Shown here one piece after another: positions 13,201-25,200 of a stretch of 64,000 nt of DNA. Source of the DNA: Plutella xylostella (lineage: Eukaryota > Arthropoda > Insecta > Lepidoptera > Plutellidae); contig NC_064005.1 of the NCBI RefSeq assembly GCF_932276165.1, positions 9,424,001 to 9,488,000 of the forward strand, in the 5' to 3' direction. Below the pieces are notes generated by a model. The model was not told where the DNA came from, ran no database searches, and was given only the letters and a program-made list of their open reading frames with translations. The position numbers were made by a program, and so were the translations under genes. The first letter of the stretch is position 1. Every line of letters begins with the position of its first letter.

Positions 13201-16200
13201 AATGCGTGTTCACTATGTGCATGTGTGTTTATTCCTTTGTTTTCAGTATTTAACAAAAATGCATAAACTTGTGTTTTTAATAAATAAATGGTTGATTATT
13301 AGGATAATATATTATTTAAATTATGCATTAATCTGATTAATTAATTTAATGCACTTTTCAGTTAAGAAACCTTGAGCAAAAGTGATGTGTCACACATTAA
13401 AAGAGACTAGAGGATCGGTACTATTACATGAAGTAATCAAATAAATAAATAATAATAAGATTTAATCATAATTCCATTTTTAAACCATTAAATTGGTGGT
13501 CAGTTACTGGCATCGAGTGTGGTCAGTTACTAGATTTTAGTGGTCAGTTACTGGGAAAATCACTACTTTTTGTTTGCAAAAATATATAAAAAAATTAGTA
13601 ACTTCTACATGTTTGCTATTTACTCAGGAATGTAGCTCTGTTATTCTAGTTTCTAAAACAAAAATCGGATTTAATAAGCGATAAGAATTGAGCCCGCTAC
13701 AGATAAATTACTGGAACAACTCCCTTAAGGTGGTCAGTTACTGGGTGTTTTGCCCTACCACTGTTAATATTAATTATTTTGTGCTAACAGACAATTAAAC
13801 CAACAAATCATTGATTAAAATGTATTCTAAATATATTTCTTTGTTACAGTACCCCCAAGTCGTCCAACAATATACGATGCAAAAAGAAGAGATAGAACGA
13901 AATTAGTGGAGCCTTATAATGAAGGCTCCAATGTGCTGCTCATATGTGAAGTAGAAGGAGGTAAGTACCTAGTTATGTGTAAGTTGTTAGGTATGTGTAT
14001 TAAAACATAATAATATGTACTAACCGTGTGCCAATACATACATTCAAAACAAGCAGAGCGTCAATAAATAATTATTAATCGAGCCTGAAAGTTGATCAAG
14101 ATGAATAAGTAATAAATACCTACATTGTATTTTTTTTGTAAAAGACGAAACCTCTAATATATTTCGTTCACTCTTAACATCTTACGTAATATACCTAATA
14201 AAGTAGTAAAACAACATATTTATGTGGTTCAATAGTTTTGTTACTTTCAACGTTATTGTCTGTTTCGAAGAGCTTATCCTAATTTGCATTCAAACGAGCA
14301 TTTTGTTTACAATGCATTCAACGTTTTACATTACACGTTATATGTAGTTGTTATTCCATTGCCCATATCCCACGTAATTACAGTAATTTTAGAGCTTTTG
14401 TCATCAATCTTTGTTTAATTTCACTATTCTGTGAACGGCATAATTTGCTTTGTCACTGTTAGACAAACATTTTGTAACAATACATTTCAAAACGAATTTT
14501 AGTGACTTCACAGAAAATTTTGAACTTGTTTGTTTTCTGTCCTTTACGAGTATTATGGATATAATATAAATGGCTTTCCAAGCACACAATGACATTTTTA
14601 AAAACCTGATTATCCAGATGATGTTTTCAGAGCAAAAACTAGTCATTCTTTATTAATAGCTTTTACTGCATAAAATATTCTGAAATTAAGTTTTTTTTTT
14701 CGTTAAAGAAAGCGTGATCAAAGCACATTAAAAATATATTTAATATGGATCGCAACATGATCGATTGTAACGTTATTTTAAAAAAAAACGTTATATTTCC
14801 TCTTGACTCATGATAATAACAATTATGAATATGAGGCCACTGTAAAACCTTTGACAAATGGTTCGAACCAGTTTAAACGGAATTCTAATTTCAAATTCAA
14901 AACTAACAATTTCGTTATCAACCAATCAGCAATCAAACATTGTCAACACAATATAAAGTAACTTGCGTGTTTGTTTTATTGGTCATTATATTCTCATATA
15001 GTTTTTATGTTACCTGTCGTAAATGAAGAAAGAAAACCGACAATTCCAGTTTAGGAGTTTTCAGCTCTATCATAATATTTATAAACCTTAGCTTTTGTTT
15101 TTTCTTTAATGATTTCTTGAAAGACTTTCTTACACACAAACATTTGAAATAGTCTGCATTATGTTATGTACACATTTCTCTAACCAATTTCATTGAACGA
15201 AAATCCTCCAATCCACCCAAACCTGCATCACCAATTCCCCAATTTCACTAATTCTTCCCTTTTTAACAGGTCGGCCAAGGCCACGAGTCACGTGGTACCT
15301 GGAGAACGTGGTGATAGACGACTCATTCGAGCAGCGTCCTGACGGCGTGACGCTCAACACGCTGACCTTCCCCAACGTGGGGCGGCAGCACCTCAACGCG
15401 CGGCTGGTGTGCCAAGCCTCGAACACCAACCTGGCGCCGCCGCAGACTAAAGTGCTTATATTGGATATTAATTGTAAGTGGATGATGTGTTTTTGATACA
15501 GCTGTTCTTTATTATGGTGCGGATTTTACCGTTTTATCGCGTCCCATGTAGACGCGTCTCATTTTTGACGCATTACAATAAATAGGTAAAAACATAAAAA
15601 AACATGAAAATGAAAATAGCCGTTGTCACTCGTGCATGATGAAATAATATGCAAGATATTAAAACCCCATAATCCTGTGATTTTTGCAAACAATTCAGAT
15701 ACTATAATTAATCTGAGTTATCCTCGATGATTTATTTCTGTCATAGATAAAGAGTAGCATAAAAGATCAGTGTAGTCTTTGCAATAACAAACCTTTCAAA
15801 AGAAACTAATCAAACATATACATTCCACAGTAAAACCAATAACAGTGACGATCCTGACGAAGGAGAAGCAGATATCTGCGGACAAGCGCTACGAGATCGA
15901 GTGCCGGACCACGGGCTCGCGGCCTGAGGCCTACGTCACCTGGTGGAAGAACAACCGGCAGCTGAAGAGGATGGCCAAGAATGTAAGTTTTTTTTTATAT
16001 AAGAGGATGGTTCATTTGATTTTAGATGATGATACGGTCAGGTGCAAAGAAACCTGACCCCCCTCTCATACTAACAATGCTTCTGAGGGGGGTCAGGTTT
16101 ATCCGCCCCTTACTTGTAAAAGACTGCGAAGTTAAATACGCTTTTTAAGTAAGGGTTTTAGAAGTCACATAATCACATTAGATGAGAAAATTGCAAATTA

Positions 16201-19200
16201 ACGACTTGTAATCATGTAGATATAATTTTATTAGAAGTGTATAAAATCAGCAATAATGCAGTCCTTCCTATTAAATATCAATTTTCGATTTAATTTTGCG
16301 CATATGATCATTTTATAAACATAGATTAAAATGTAATAACCGAAGTAAGTCATTTCACGTCTTCTATAAATAAATGTTATCTCTATTATTTTGTAATACA
16401 GGGGCTCGTATATCACTTATTTATAATAATACCTTTGTTGTATTTACAAACATCAAATTCAATTTAGCTTATACCGCGCCCGGCATAATTCTATTGTAGG
16501 CATATGTTATTATCTGTACAAAGAGCCGTATAAATGGGGGACTATTATGAATCATAATTCAAATCTTATCTTAATCACGCAACTGTGCACGTAAAAGAGA
16601 CCTGGCATTTTTCCTCCATTATTCCCTTTCAACGATTCCTTGAACATTACCTGAAATCATCGCTTTCATATGTCAAGGGTTCCTTTGGCGATGAGGAAAT
16701 ATGGCCGGTCCTGAGCGGATACTTGTCGGGCGTGAGTCATTATCGTTATTCCCCACAGTTTGTGTTGTAGATAAGAAAGTATAGAATTGGCTGGTGGATT
16801 TCCTCAATGGATACGTAGATACGAGTATATTGTTAAACAAACGTTATAGATAAACCAAATATATAAGTATAAATAAAACAAATTTACATAAATAAGTAAT
16901 TACGAGTATTTTAGAACTTTAGGACTTAAAGGGCCACTTGCACCAACATATTGAAACTAGATTTAGTGTTAAATCTCGATTTAGTGTCAAATTTTATATG
17001 GACTGACGTTTCTTAAACCGACATTTTTTACACTAAATCTAGATTTAATTTGTTGGTGCAAGGGGCTCTAAATTACTGCCCAAATATGAAAAATTCTAAA
17101 CACACTTCAGAAGGCAGATCCCTCATTTTTTTGTTGTTGCGAGAAAAATACCTAAGTCTTCTTCAGAGACATTTAATATTAACGCTGAAAGCGTTAAATC
17201 ATGTATGAGTCAAAAGTGTATTTGCATGTTCTTTAAATATGTTTTTGAGTACTCTCTTACTTTGCCTCTAATGACGTACTGATGTCTACAGTATCCATTG
17301 TCCCTATTTTCCGATTCATTCTTTTGTCTTTTAATTAATTCATTCTTTTCTTTCCTCATTCACTGTGTTTGGGTCGTGATAAATAGTAGCCATTGTCGAC
17401 TGCCTTGTTTCGTTATATTTTTCTTTTATTTTTTTGCCAAGTGAGCGTCTTGTCGGATGGAGTAAAAGAATTTGAGGTTTTGTAGTGGAGTGGACTGAAT
17501 GAACACAATACTACTGAGAAGTGTCATAGGATTTTTATTTCAGAATTCTCCAGAGAAACTCCACAAAATTAAAACGAGAGAATAGCAAGTTGTCTATAAA
17601 CATACAGCGGCCGCTACATGGGATCGTTCTACATTCTTAAACTCGTTTCATGCGCGTTTCACCAATCACAGCTCCGTATTTTTCGATGAATTTCAATATG
17701 CTACGCCGGTGAAAAACCTGTGTTGTGGCAGCTGGCCTCTAACTCTAGACCGCACGCCATTTTTTTTGTTATTACCTTGCCTCTTAAAGGCGTGGTTGAG
17801 ACCAAGCTACATTCTCTACCTTACTCCTCAGTTCTCGGAGAACAACGAGACGCTGTCCGTACTGAGCCTCGTCCCCAGTGCGGAGGACGACGGTCGCGTG
17901 CTGGCGTGCCGCGCCGAGAACAAACACGTCGATGACTCCGCCATCGAGGACAAGTGGCGGCTCAATGTGCACTGTGAGTGAGCTTCTTACTCTGTTTTTC
18001 ATAACAAACGTAGACTAAAGATGGTGCTAGTTTAGACCAGTCCAGAGATTTCATACAAATCAGTAGACTACAGTGCTGGGTATGAACCGGAACTATCTTT
18101 AATCTTAGTTTTATAATAAGGAGGATTATAATAGGACGACGGCCGCTCACTGGCGTGCCGCGCCGAGAACAACACGTCGACGACTCCGCCATCGAGGACA
18201 AGTGACGGCTCAATGTGCACTGTGAGTGAGCTTCTTAGTGTAAAATTGAAGGTCTACTTCCGAGCGGAGCGGCACCGAAGACACTGACTTTGCTTCGACC
18301 AAAGTGACAAGTTACAGTGACAATTCAGTTGTCTCCAGAGCTGTACCGCTCGGAATTGGAGCTTTACCAAATATTCATATTGTATATTAAGGTGAATCAT
18401 TATCCATCAATCTGCATTGGACCAGCGTGGTGAGAAATGGTCCAAGCTTAGAACGGCACTAAAATCCACGTAATAAATAGACTATTACAGAATGAACAGT
18501 AAAGGAGCCAATGAAGTAATTATGGTGTATGGATTATGTAATTAGGTATTATCATTCACCTAAATAATTTATAAGCCCCGGAAAATGCTATCGCCCCTGT
18601 CTGTCTAAGCAATAATGGCTATTATTGACTTGTGTTCAAATCATGACGTTATTGGTTCAGGCACATTAGCCATTCATGTCTTTTTAACCGACTTCAAAAA
18701 AAGGAGGAGGTTCTCAATTCGTCGGGATCTTTTTTTTTTTTTTTTTTTTATATTTTTTTTATGTATGTTCACCGATTACTCCGCCGTTTATGGACCGATT
18801 TTGAAAATTCTTTTTTTGTTGTATTGGGTTGAGCTCCCAGGTGGTCCCATTTTTTTTTCAGAATTTTATCTCACCCCCAAGGGTGGGTAAAGGGGTAAAA
18901 ACAGGGTATGAATTTCCATTTTGGGCACATATTAACCGATTCTAATGAAATTAAGAATGTAAATATAGTTCTTATAACAAAAAAATATGATGGTGACCTT
19001 GAGCTGATCTGATGATGGAAACGGAAGGCAGTCAGGGGAACTCCTCAGCGGTATATAGCAACTACTTCGTGTTTAGGCTTGAATGATTCGTATTGATTAG
19101 TAGGACTTTTTGGTATCATTTGCACCTTACTTTTGATTGAAAAATATTGCAAATAAACTAAAAACTATAAAATAAAATAATAATTAAAAAAATTAAAAAA

Positions 19201-22200
19201 CCGACTTCAAAAAACCACTAAAATGTAAGAAATAATTTAAGGTTTACACAAATTCTACTCGTATGTGACAGTACAAATATACCTAAGCAGGAACTGTTCT
19301 TTTTTGAAGTTGGTGCCATATTTCTTCAGATTACCTACTTTGTCACCGCACCAACATCAAAAGAGAACAGTTCCTGCTTAGGTATATTTGTACTGTCACA
19401 TACGAGTAGAATTTGTGTAAACCTTAAATTATTTCTTACATTTTAGTGGTTTTTTGAAGTCGGTTTTTTAATTTTTTTAATTATATACTTCGTCACCTTA
19501 AATCGTAAACCGCCCAACTCCACGCGAGCAAATTTTACAGGAGACAAAAAAAACTGTTTATTTTGTACTTCTACTTAGGATACCCCCTAATATTTTTTTG
19601 ATACTAGACTAAAAAAGTGGTTGCGCATTCAACGGCGTTATGAAAAATTAGTTATTTTTATCGCTTTATACATAAAATGGACTTACGATCTTTTCCCAAT
19701 CTCTATGTGAATACTATTATTGGAGATAAGTGTTTTTCCTGGAAATACGAGTTTTTCGGACTTTGATTATGAAAAATATTGTTCTCTTTGATGGACTTAT
19801 GCTGTTCAAATATAGATAAATCTACTTACCTTTTCCTATTACTTCAAATTTATAGTATGATTGATGTACTTAATAAAATGATTATATAATCAGCAGTCAT
19901 CGTTATAAGCAGTAGAAAACATAAATCAGTACTAGGAGGCCATGGTCCCGCCGTTGCCGTTGAATCCCTGGTGGTAAGCACGCTGTTTCCCAGGGACTAG
20001 GAACATCATCACGTTTAATTTAATGGTGAAAAATAAAGAGCATTCTATTCTATTCTATCATCTGACGAGCAAGGAGTGACGGATCTAGAGTTCAAACGGA
20101 GCGCAAAAGACTGTTCCTAGCCCCGATGGAATACCAGACCGCGTGTGAGTGCTGGCGCTCAAAGCTGGTTTGTACAGAAAGTTTATCTGTCTGTTGAACA
20201 GCAGCCAGAGTGCCAGTGAGGTGTCCACTGACTGAAACGAGGCCACGTTAAAGCTCCTGAAGAAAGAAAGCAGTCCTGCAGATTCTTTTTCTATGTACAG
20301 ACCCATCTGCCTCCTGTAAGAGGCTGACAAGCTTTTTAAATTAGTGACACCCCTGGATGAACGGTCATTACCTTTCGGATTGTCAGTTTGGTTTACGAAA
20401 TGTACAATCGATAGTGGATACAATACGTATTAGTAGAAGTACTTCTATGTTCGTTCACTGTCGGAGCAGGATGTGAACCGCGGGGATAGTTGCGCTGGGT
20501 GTTAGATTAGACCAAGGATTAGACATGGTGTACCCGTTCAACTCTATCCCTTGAGGAACCTTCAGGGCCTCTCTTGAATACTATCGGCCGATCCTACCTC
20601 CAGCAAATAGTCAGAGGTCCAACTGGTACAATAATTACCCGATAAGAGAGGGTTAATGTTCGCAGAAGGAGGTCAGTTGTGGAGTTCCACAGGGGTCAGT
20701 CTTGGACACCTCTGCAATGTAACTTGGCATACAATACTGTCCTGCAAATGAAGCTCGCAAAAGGCGTTAGCACAATTCATTCTGCTGATCTCCATCTCCA
20801 ATGTGTGTCACATTGAAGATGGCTGAGAGAGCGTCCATCGAGGATGATTTATCAAAGACGATAGTGGCATGATCCACCGCCTAGGCCTTAAAACAGCGCC
20901 CCTCCTGATATCCTACACACTCCTAATGAGCAGGGAGCCAACAGATCTGTCGGTGCGGGTTAGTGAGGTTCATATTGCTATAGAACGGCACATGTGCTAC
21001 CTCAGCCTAGTCGTAGATAGTAGCTGGTCATTCAAGGAGCATTGCAAGATGTTAGTTCCCCAGAATCAAAGAGTAGCTGGTGCTCTACACGCCATGCAGT
21101 GCACGGGCTACTTTCAAATCTGAGGGCCGTCGCAAATGAGTCCATCGCATCTATACGGGTGCCGTGCAATCTACTGCCCTTCAAGGAGCACCTATCTGGT
21201 CAAGTCGAAGAGAATGACTGTGATGAGATCGGTTAGAGGAGCCATGGATTCGTCAGCAACGGGTTGCAGCAGCCGTCCTGCCTTGTTTGCAAAAAACCTA
21301 TATTAGTATGTAGTAAAGTGCTGATTCCAACCAAAATATACAAAATATTTTGTTTGTGATATACGCGTAACTTTTAATTTAAGAGCATAATATTGCTAAA
21401 AAAATGCAAAATTTAACTATAAATTGATCAATAAGAATGTTAAGTTCTATAATTTATTAATGTAGTAATAAAAACAAAGCCAAACACATAGTTTTATTGC
21501 AAAAATGTACGTTCACTCCCGCCTACATCGCTCGTTGTATGGGAGTAGGAGGAGTTACGAGGTTTTATTGTTTAAAAATCACGACTTAGAGTTAGGAGGA
21601 AAACGAAAACTAAATTTTCTCAGAATTCTGATTTTTTATCGATTTACGAGTAATACGAGTAGATGCGCCTTGAAAAAACGCTTCTATTGATACCAAAAAG
21701 TCATTTTCGCCAAAAAGTGGAGTTAGGCGGTTTACGATTTAAGGTGACGACTTAACGTATTCTCTATCTTACAAAATACAAAATTAACACTATGATTTGT
21801 TTACAACAGATGTCCCTGTAGTGGATCTGAAGATGGGGTCCAAGTTAAACCCGGACGAGATCAAGGAGGGCGACGACGTGTACTTCGAGTGCACGGTGAA
21901 GGCGAACCCCAAGACGCATCGGCTGGTCTGGTTCCATGGTGTAAGTGGTAGTTGTTTTGTTTGTTTAATATAATAATATATAATGTAGGTGAATTTTCTC
22001 CCTCTAAAGATAGGTTGTAAGATATTTTGAAGAGCCATCTAATGACAATGCTCGTTTAAAGAAAAAGTTAAAGAGCGTCGAAATAAGTTTTGAAGACATT
22101 AAAAGCATCCATTATATTTTTATGATAGCTTGTATTATCACTCTCAGTGCTTTCAGCTATAATTATAACTGTATAGAATATTTCTAAAACTCAATTAGTC

Positions 22201-25200
22201 TGATTTGAAACAGTCACGCAAATGAACCGCTAACAAATCTAAAATATATAGTTTAGCGGTGACAGGGCACACACCGACTTTTGACGGATCAGCGTGACTG
22301 CAAACCACAGTTGCCCATCCCGTCAATTCCTATCTATCAACCTAACCTAACTCTCTTCTTCCACCAGAACAACGAGATCTTCCACAACGAGGCGGCCGGC
22401 GTGATCCTGTCGGCCCAGAGCCTGGTGCTGCAGAGTGTGACGCGCGCCGCCGCCGGCGACTACACCTGCATGGCCGCCAACAGCGAGGGCAAAGGCACCA
22501 GCAACCCCGTGTCGCTGTTGGTCAGATGTGAGTAGTGTTGACGCTTCTTTAGATCGCTATTGGTCAGATGTGAGTGTGTTCTCTAGCAACCCCGTGTCGC
22601 TGTTGGTCAGATGTGAGTAGTGTTGTCTAGCATCCCCGTGTCCCCGTGTCGTGGTCAGATGTGAGTTTTTTTATAAACTTTACTACCTACCTTTTTCTTA
22701 GGGACAGTTTTTTGTGTTAAAAATTGCAACGATTACCCAGTTAAAAACTATCATAATTCAAATGCAGCTGTCATGCCTGACATGTTTTGTGAATGAACTG
22801 GTTAGGCTGTGTCTGAGATATTGCGGTGCGGACACGGCCGTTAACTATCCGGTTTTTGAGAGTATCTTTAAAAATATTAGGTCCTTACATATGAAATTGG
22901 CGTTTTCTATAGGAGGAACATAAAGTCGTTTTTTTTTTTAAATGAAATATATTAAATTAATCAAAGTATGTACCATTGCTATGTATGCACTTTTGCCATC
23001 TCATAGGTAGTTCATTGATCCCCTTACTAAAAAAAACCATTCGGGCGGGAATCAATAAAATCTTTGAAGGCGGTTTGGACTGCCCCATCGGAGTTGAATT
23101 TTTTTCCTTGCAAGTAGTTATCCAAATTGCGAAAAAAATGGTAATCTGTTGGAGCAAGGTCCGGAGAGTACGGTGGATGTCTAAGACATTCTAATTGAAG
23201 CTCCTCTAATTTGGTAGCCGTCTGTTGTGCAGTGTGTGGTCTAGCGTTGTCCTGAAGCAGCAGTGGCCTAGAGCGATTGACCAGCCTCGGTTGTTTAGCA
23301 GCTAGCTTTTCCATCATGGTTTGCAGTTGCTGACAATAGATATCTGCCGTAATCGTCTGGCCAGATTTAAGAAAGCTGTAGTGAACGACACCGGCACTAG
23401 TCCACCAAACACTTACAAGCAACTTTTTTTTAGTCAATTTTTGCTTAGGGCAGGATTTGGCTGGTTCGCCAGGGTTCAGCCATTGCGATGAGCGCTTCCG
23501 ATTATCGTAGAGGATCCACTTTTCATCACAGGTAATGATTCGATTTAAAACTCCTTTATTATTGTGCCGGTTGAGTGACGTAACGCAGCAGTCGACGCGT
23601 GTTTGTCGGTTTGCTTCACTCAATTCATGAGGTACCCACCTTTCAAGCTTTTTCACCTTCCCAATTTGCTTCAAGTGGATTAGAATAGTTTTATCACTAA
23701 CACCGGAGCCTGCAGCTAACTCGGACGTGGTTTGCGATGGATCCGCTTCCACAATAGCCTTCAATTCTTCATTATCAACTTTGGTCTCCGGCCGTCCACG
23801 AGGCTTGTTCTGCAGGTCGAAATTTCCAGAACGAAAACGTTGGAACCAAAAACGCACTGTGTTTTCTTTTGCGACAACGTCACCATACACATCATTAATC
23901 CTTCGAGCCGTTTCTGCAGCACTGGTGCCACGGTGGAACTCATACTCGTAAATAACGCGATATTTCAAGTTTTCCATGTTGTAAACAGAGTGACACAAAG
24001 AAAAAAACAAAAGAAGAAAAAACAAATGAATTAGGGGGTTTGAAACACAAATGCATGAGTAAATAGCTGTATGAATTTGAATTTGGAATTCCTAACCATA
24101 AAGGTAATATTTGAGATCAAAGTGGCCAGTACGACAAAATGCCAATTTCATATGTAAGGACCTAATAATACATAACTCGATAAAAAGACAGACTGTATCT
24201 GTACCTACCCACGTAACTTTTAGTGCCTCACCCTGGCCTGTGTCGAAATTAGTAGAAAAATTAAATGCAATAAGTTGTATGTTATTTAATGACTGTTTCT
24301 AGCAAAATATAGGAAATAAAATAAATTTAGAATGTAATATTGCTTGCGAATCGTTTGTTAATAATGGTCTATTTCATAGCGTGCTGAACAAAGTATTATC
24401 TGTCATTTTCATTTGACGAACTTACAAAGCTTTTTACAATCAAATCTGTCGTCCGTGAATCACAGAGAATCAGTGATGACAAATTATTTCCGAAAAATTG
24501 TTAGTCAAAGTAAAAATTGAACAAAAGGCCTCCAATATCCTGTCCGTCAGGCGGCACCTCATTTTGTCGAAAAATACTCTAGTTTTAGGTCTCAAAGGGA
24601 ACGTGAATTATATCGTCGAGCTTAGTGCGAGCGCTCACAAAGGGGCTTAGAGTGCGCCTGCCAAACGTACTATTAGATTCCAAAAGAAAACGTAATTTAA
24701 GAAAGGATGAAATTCAAGTCCCACCGAGAAAAAAAGCACTGTCAGAACATGAAATAGGAAAGTGTCCGTCGACGAACCGTTTTGATGTTAATTTGACGAG
24801 CGGTGGTAGCTCAGTCGGGTAAGCGCCCGCTTCTCACGCCAGAGATGCGGGTTCGAATCCCGGCGCTGACATGTACCAATGAGTTCTTTTCTGAATTTAA
24901 GTACAATGTATACCATCGCTCTTACGGTGAAGGAAAACATCGTGAGGAAACCTGCATATCTAGACTTAGCACATCTAGATATGTGAACCCACCAACCCGC
25001 CGTGGACCAGCGTGGTGGGTAATGGTCCAAGCTTAGGAAGGCAGTTTAGACCTCGGGGATATGCACAAAGGTTCCACTCGAGAGAGCCAGGTGCAGGTAC
25101 TGACACCCCCACAGAGAATAGAATAGAATAGATGTTAATTTATTGTTGATGAGGTGAAAACACTTCCTCAAGCCAGTTGCTCATCATGGATATAAATGGT

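Larger units (their letters stand above)
3148..13755. mobile_element. 10.6-kb TA-flanked DNA transposon carrying nested elements
   Basis: The left end GGGCAAAACACCCAGTAACT and the right end, its reverse complement, are flanked by TA (3146-3147 and 13756-13757). Near both ends the motif AGTAACTGACCA or its complement recurs at least ten times (about 3158, 3176, 3545, 3578, 10006, 10033, 13496, 13521, 13543, 13731), as expected of transposase-binding sites. TA duplication and a decayed transposase-like stretch near 10060-10900 suggest a Tc1/mariner-pogo relative. Much of its length is later insertions: a LINE (about 3653-9640) and another LINE (about 11020-12718). Superfamily is an inference. 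Confidence 0.7.
15983..17831. other. Intron 5
   Basis: It contains a 16-bp-arm hairpin (16050-16098) and a 139-bp MITE (16930-17068). Otherwise it is AT-rich with no exon candidate. The intron end is unusually GC-rich from about 17600. Confidence 0.55.
19491..21749. mobile_element. 2.3-kb element with CGTCACCTTAAATCG inverted ends
   Basis: The left end CGTCACCTTAAATCGTAAAC and the right end, its reverse complement (about 31 bp with one mismatch), are flanked by ACTT on both sides (19487-19490, 21750-21753). Inside are a LINE 3'-tail fragment ending in (ATTCT)n near 20041-20058 and an R1-type LINE fossil. No transposase is visible, so the superfamily is open. Confidence 0.65.

Noticed and set aside
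24801..24873. Possible functional tRNA gene
   Set aside because: The A and B boxes are good but the stems do not close into a full cloverleaf and a repeated SINE body follows, so it is a SINE head.
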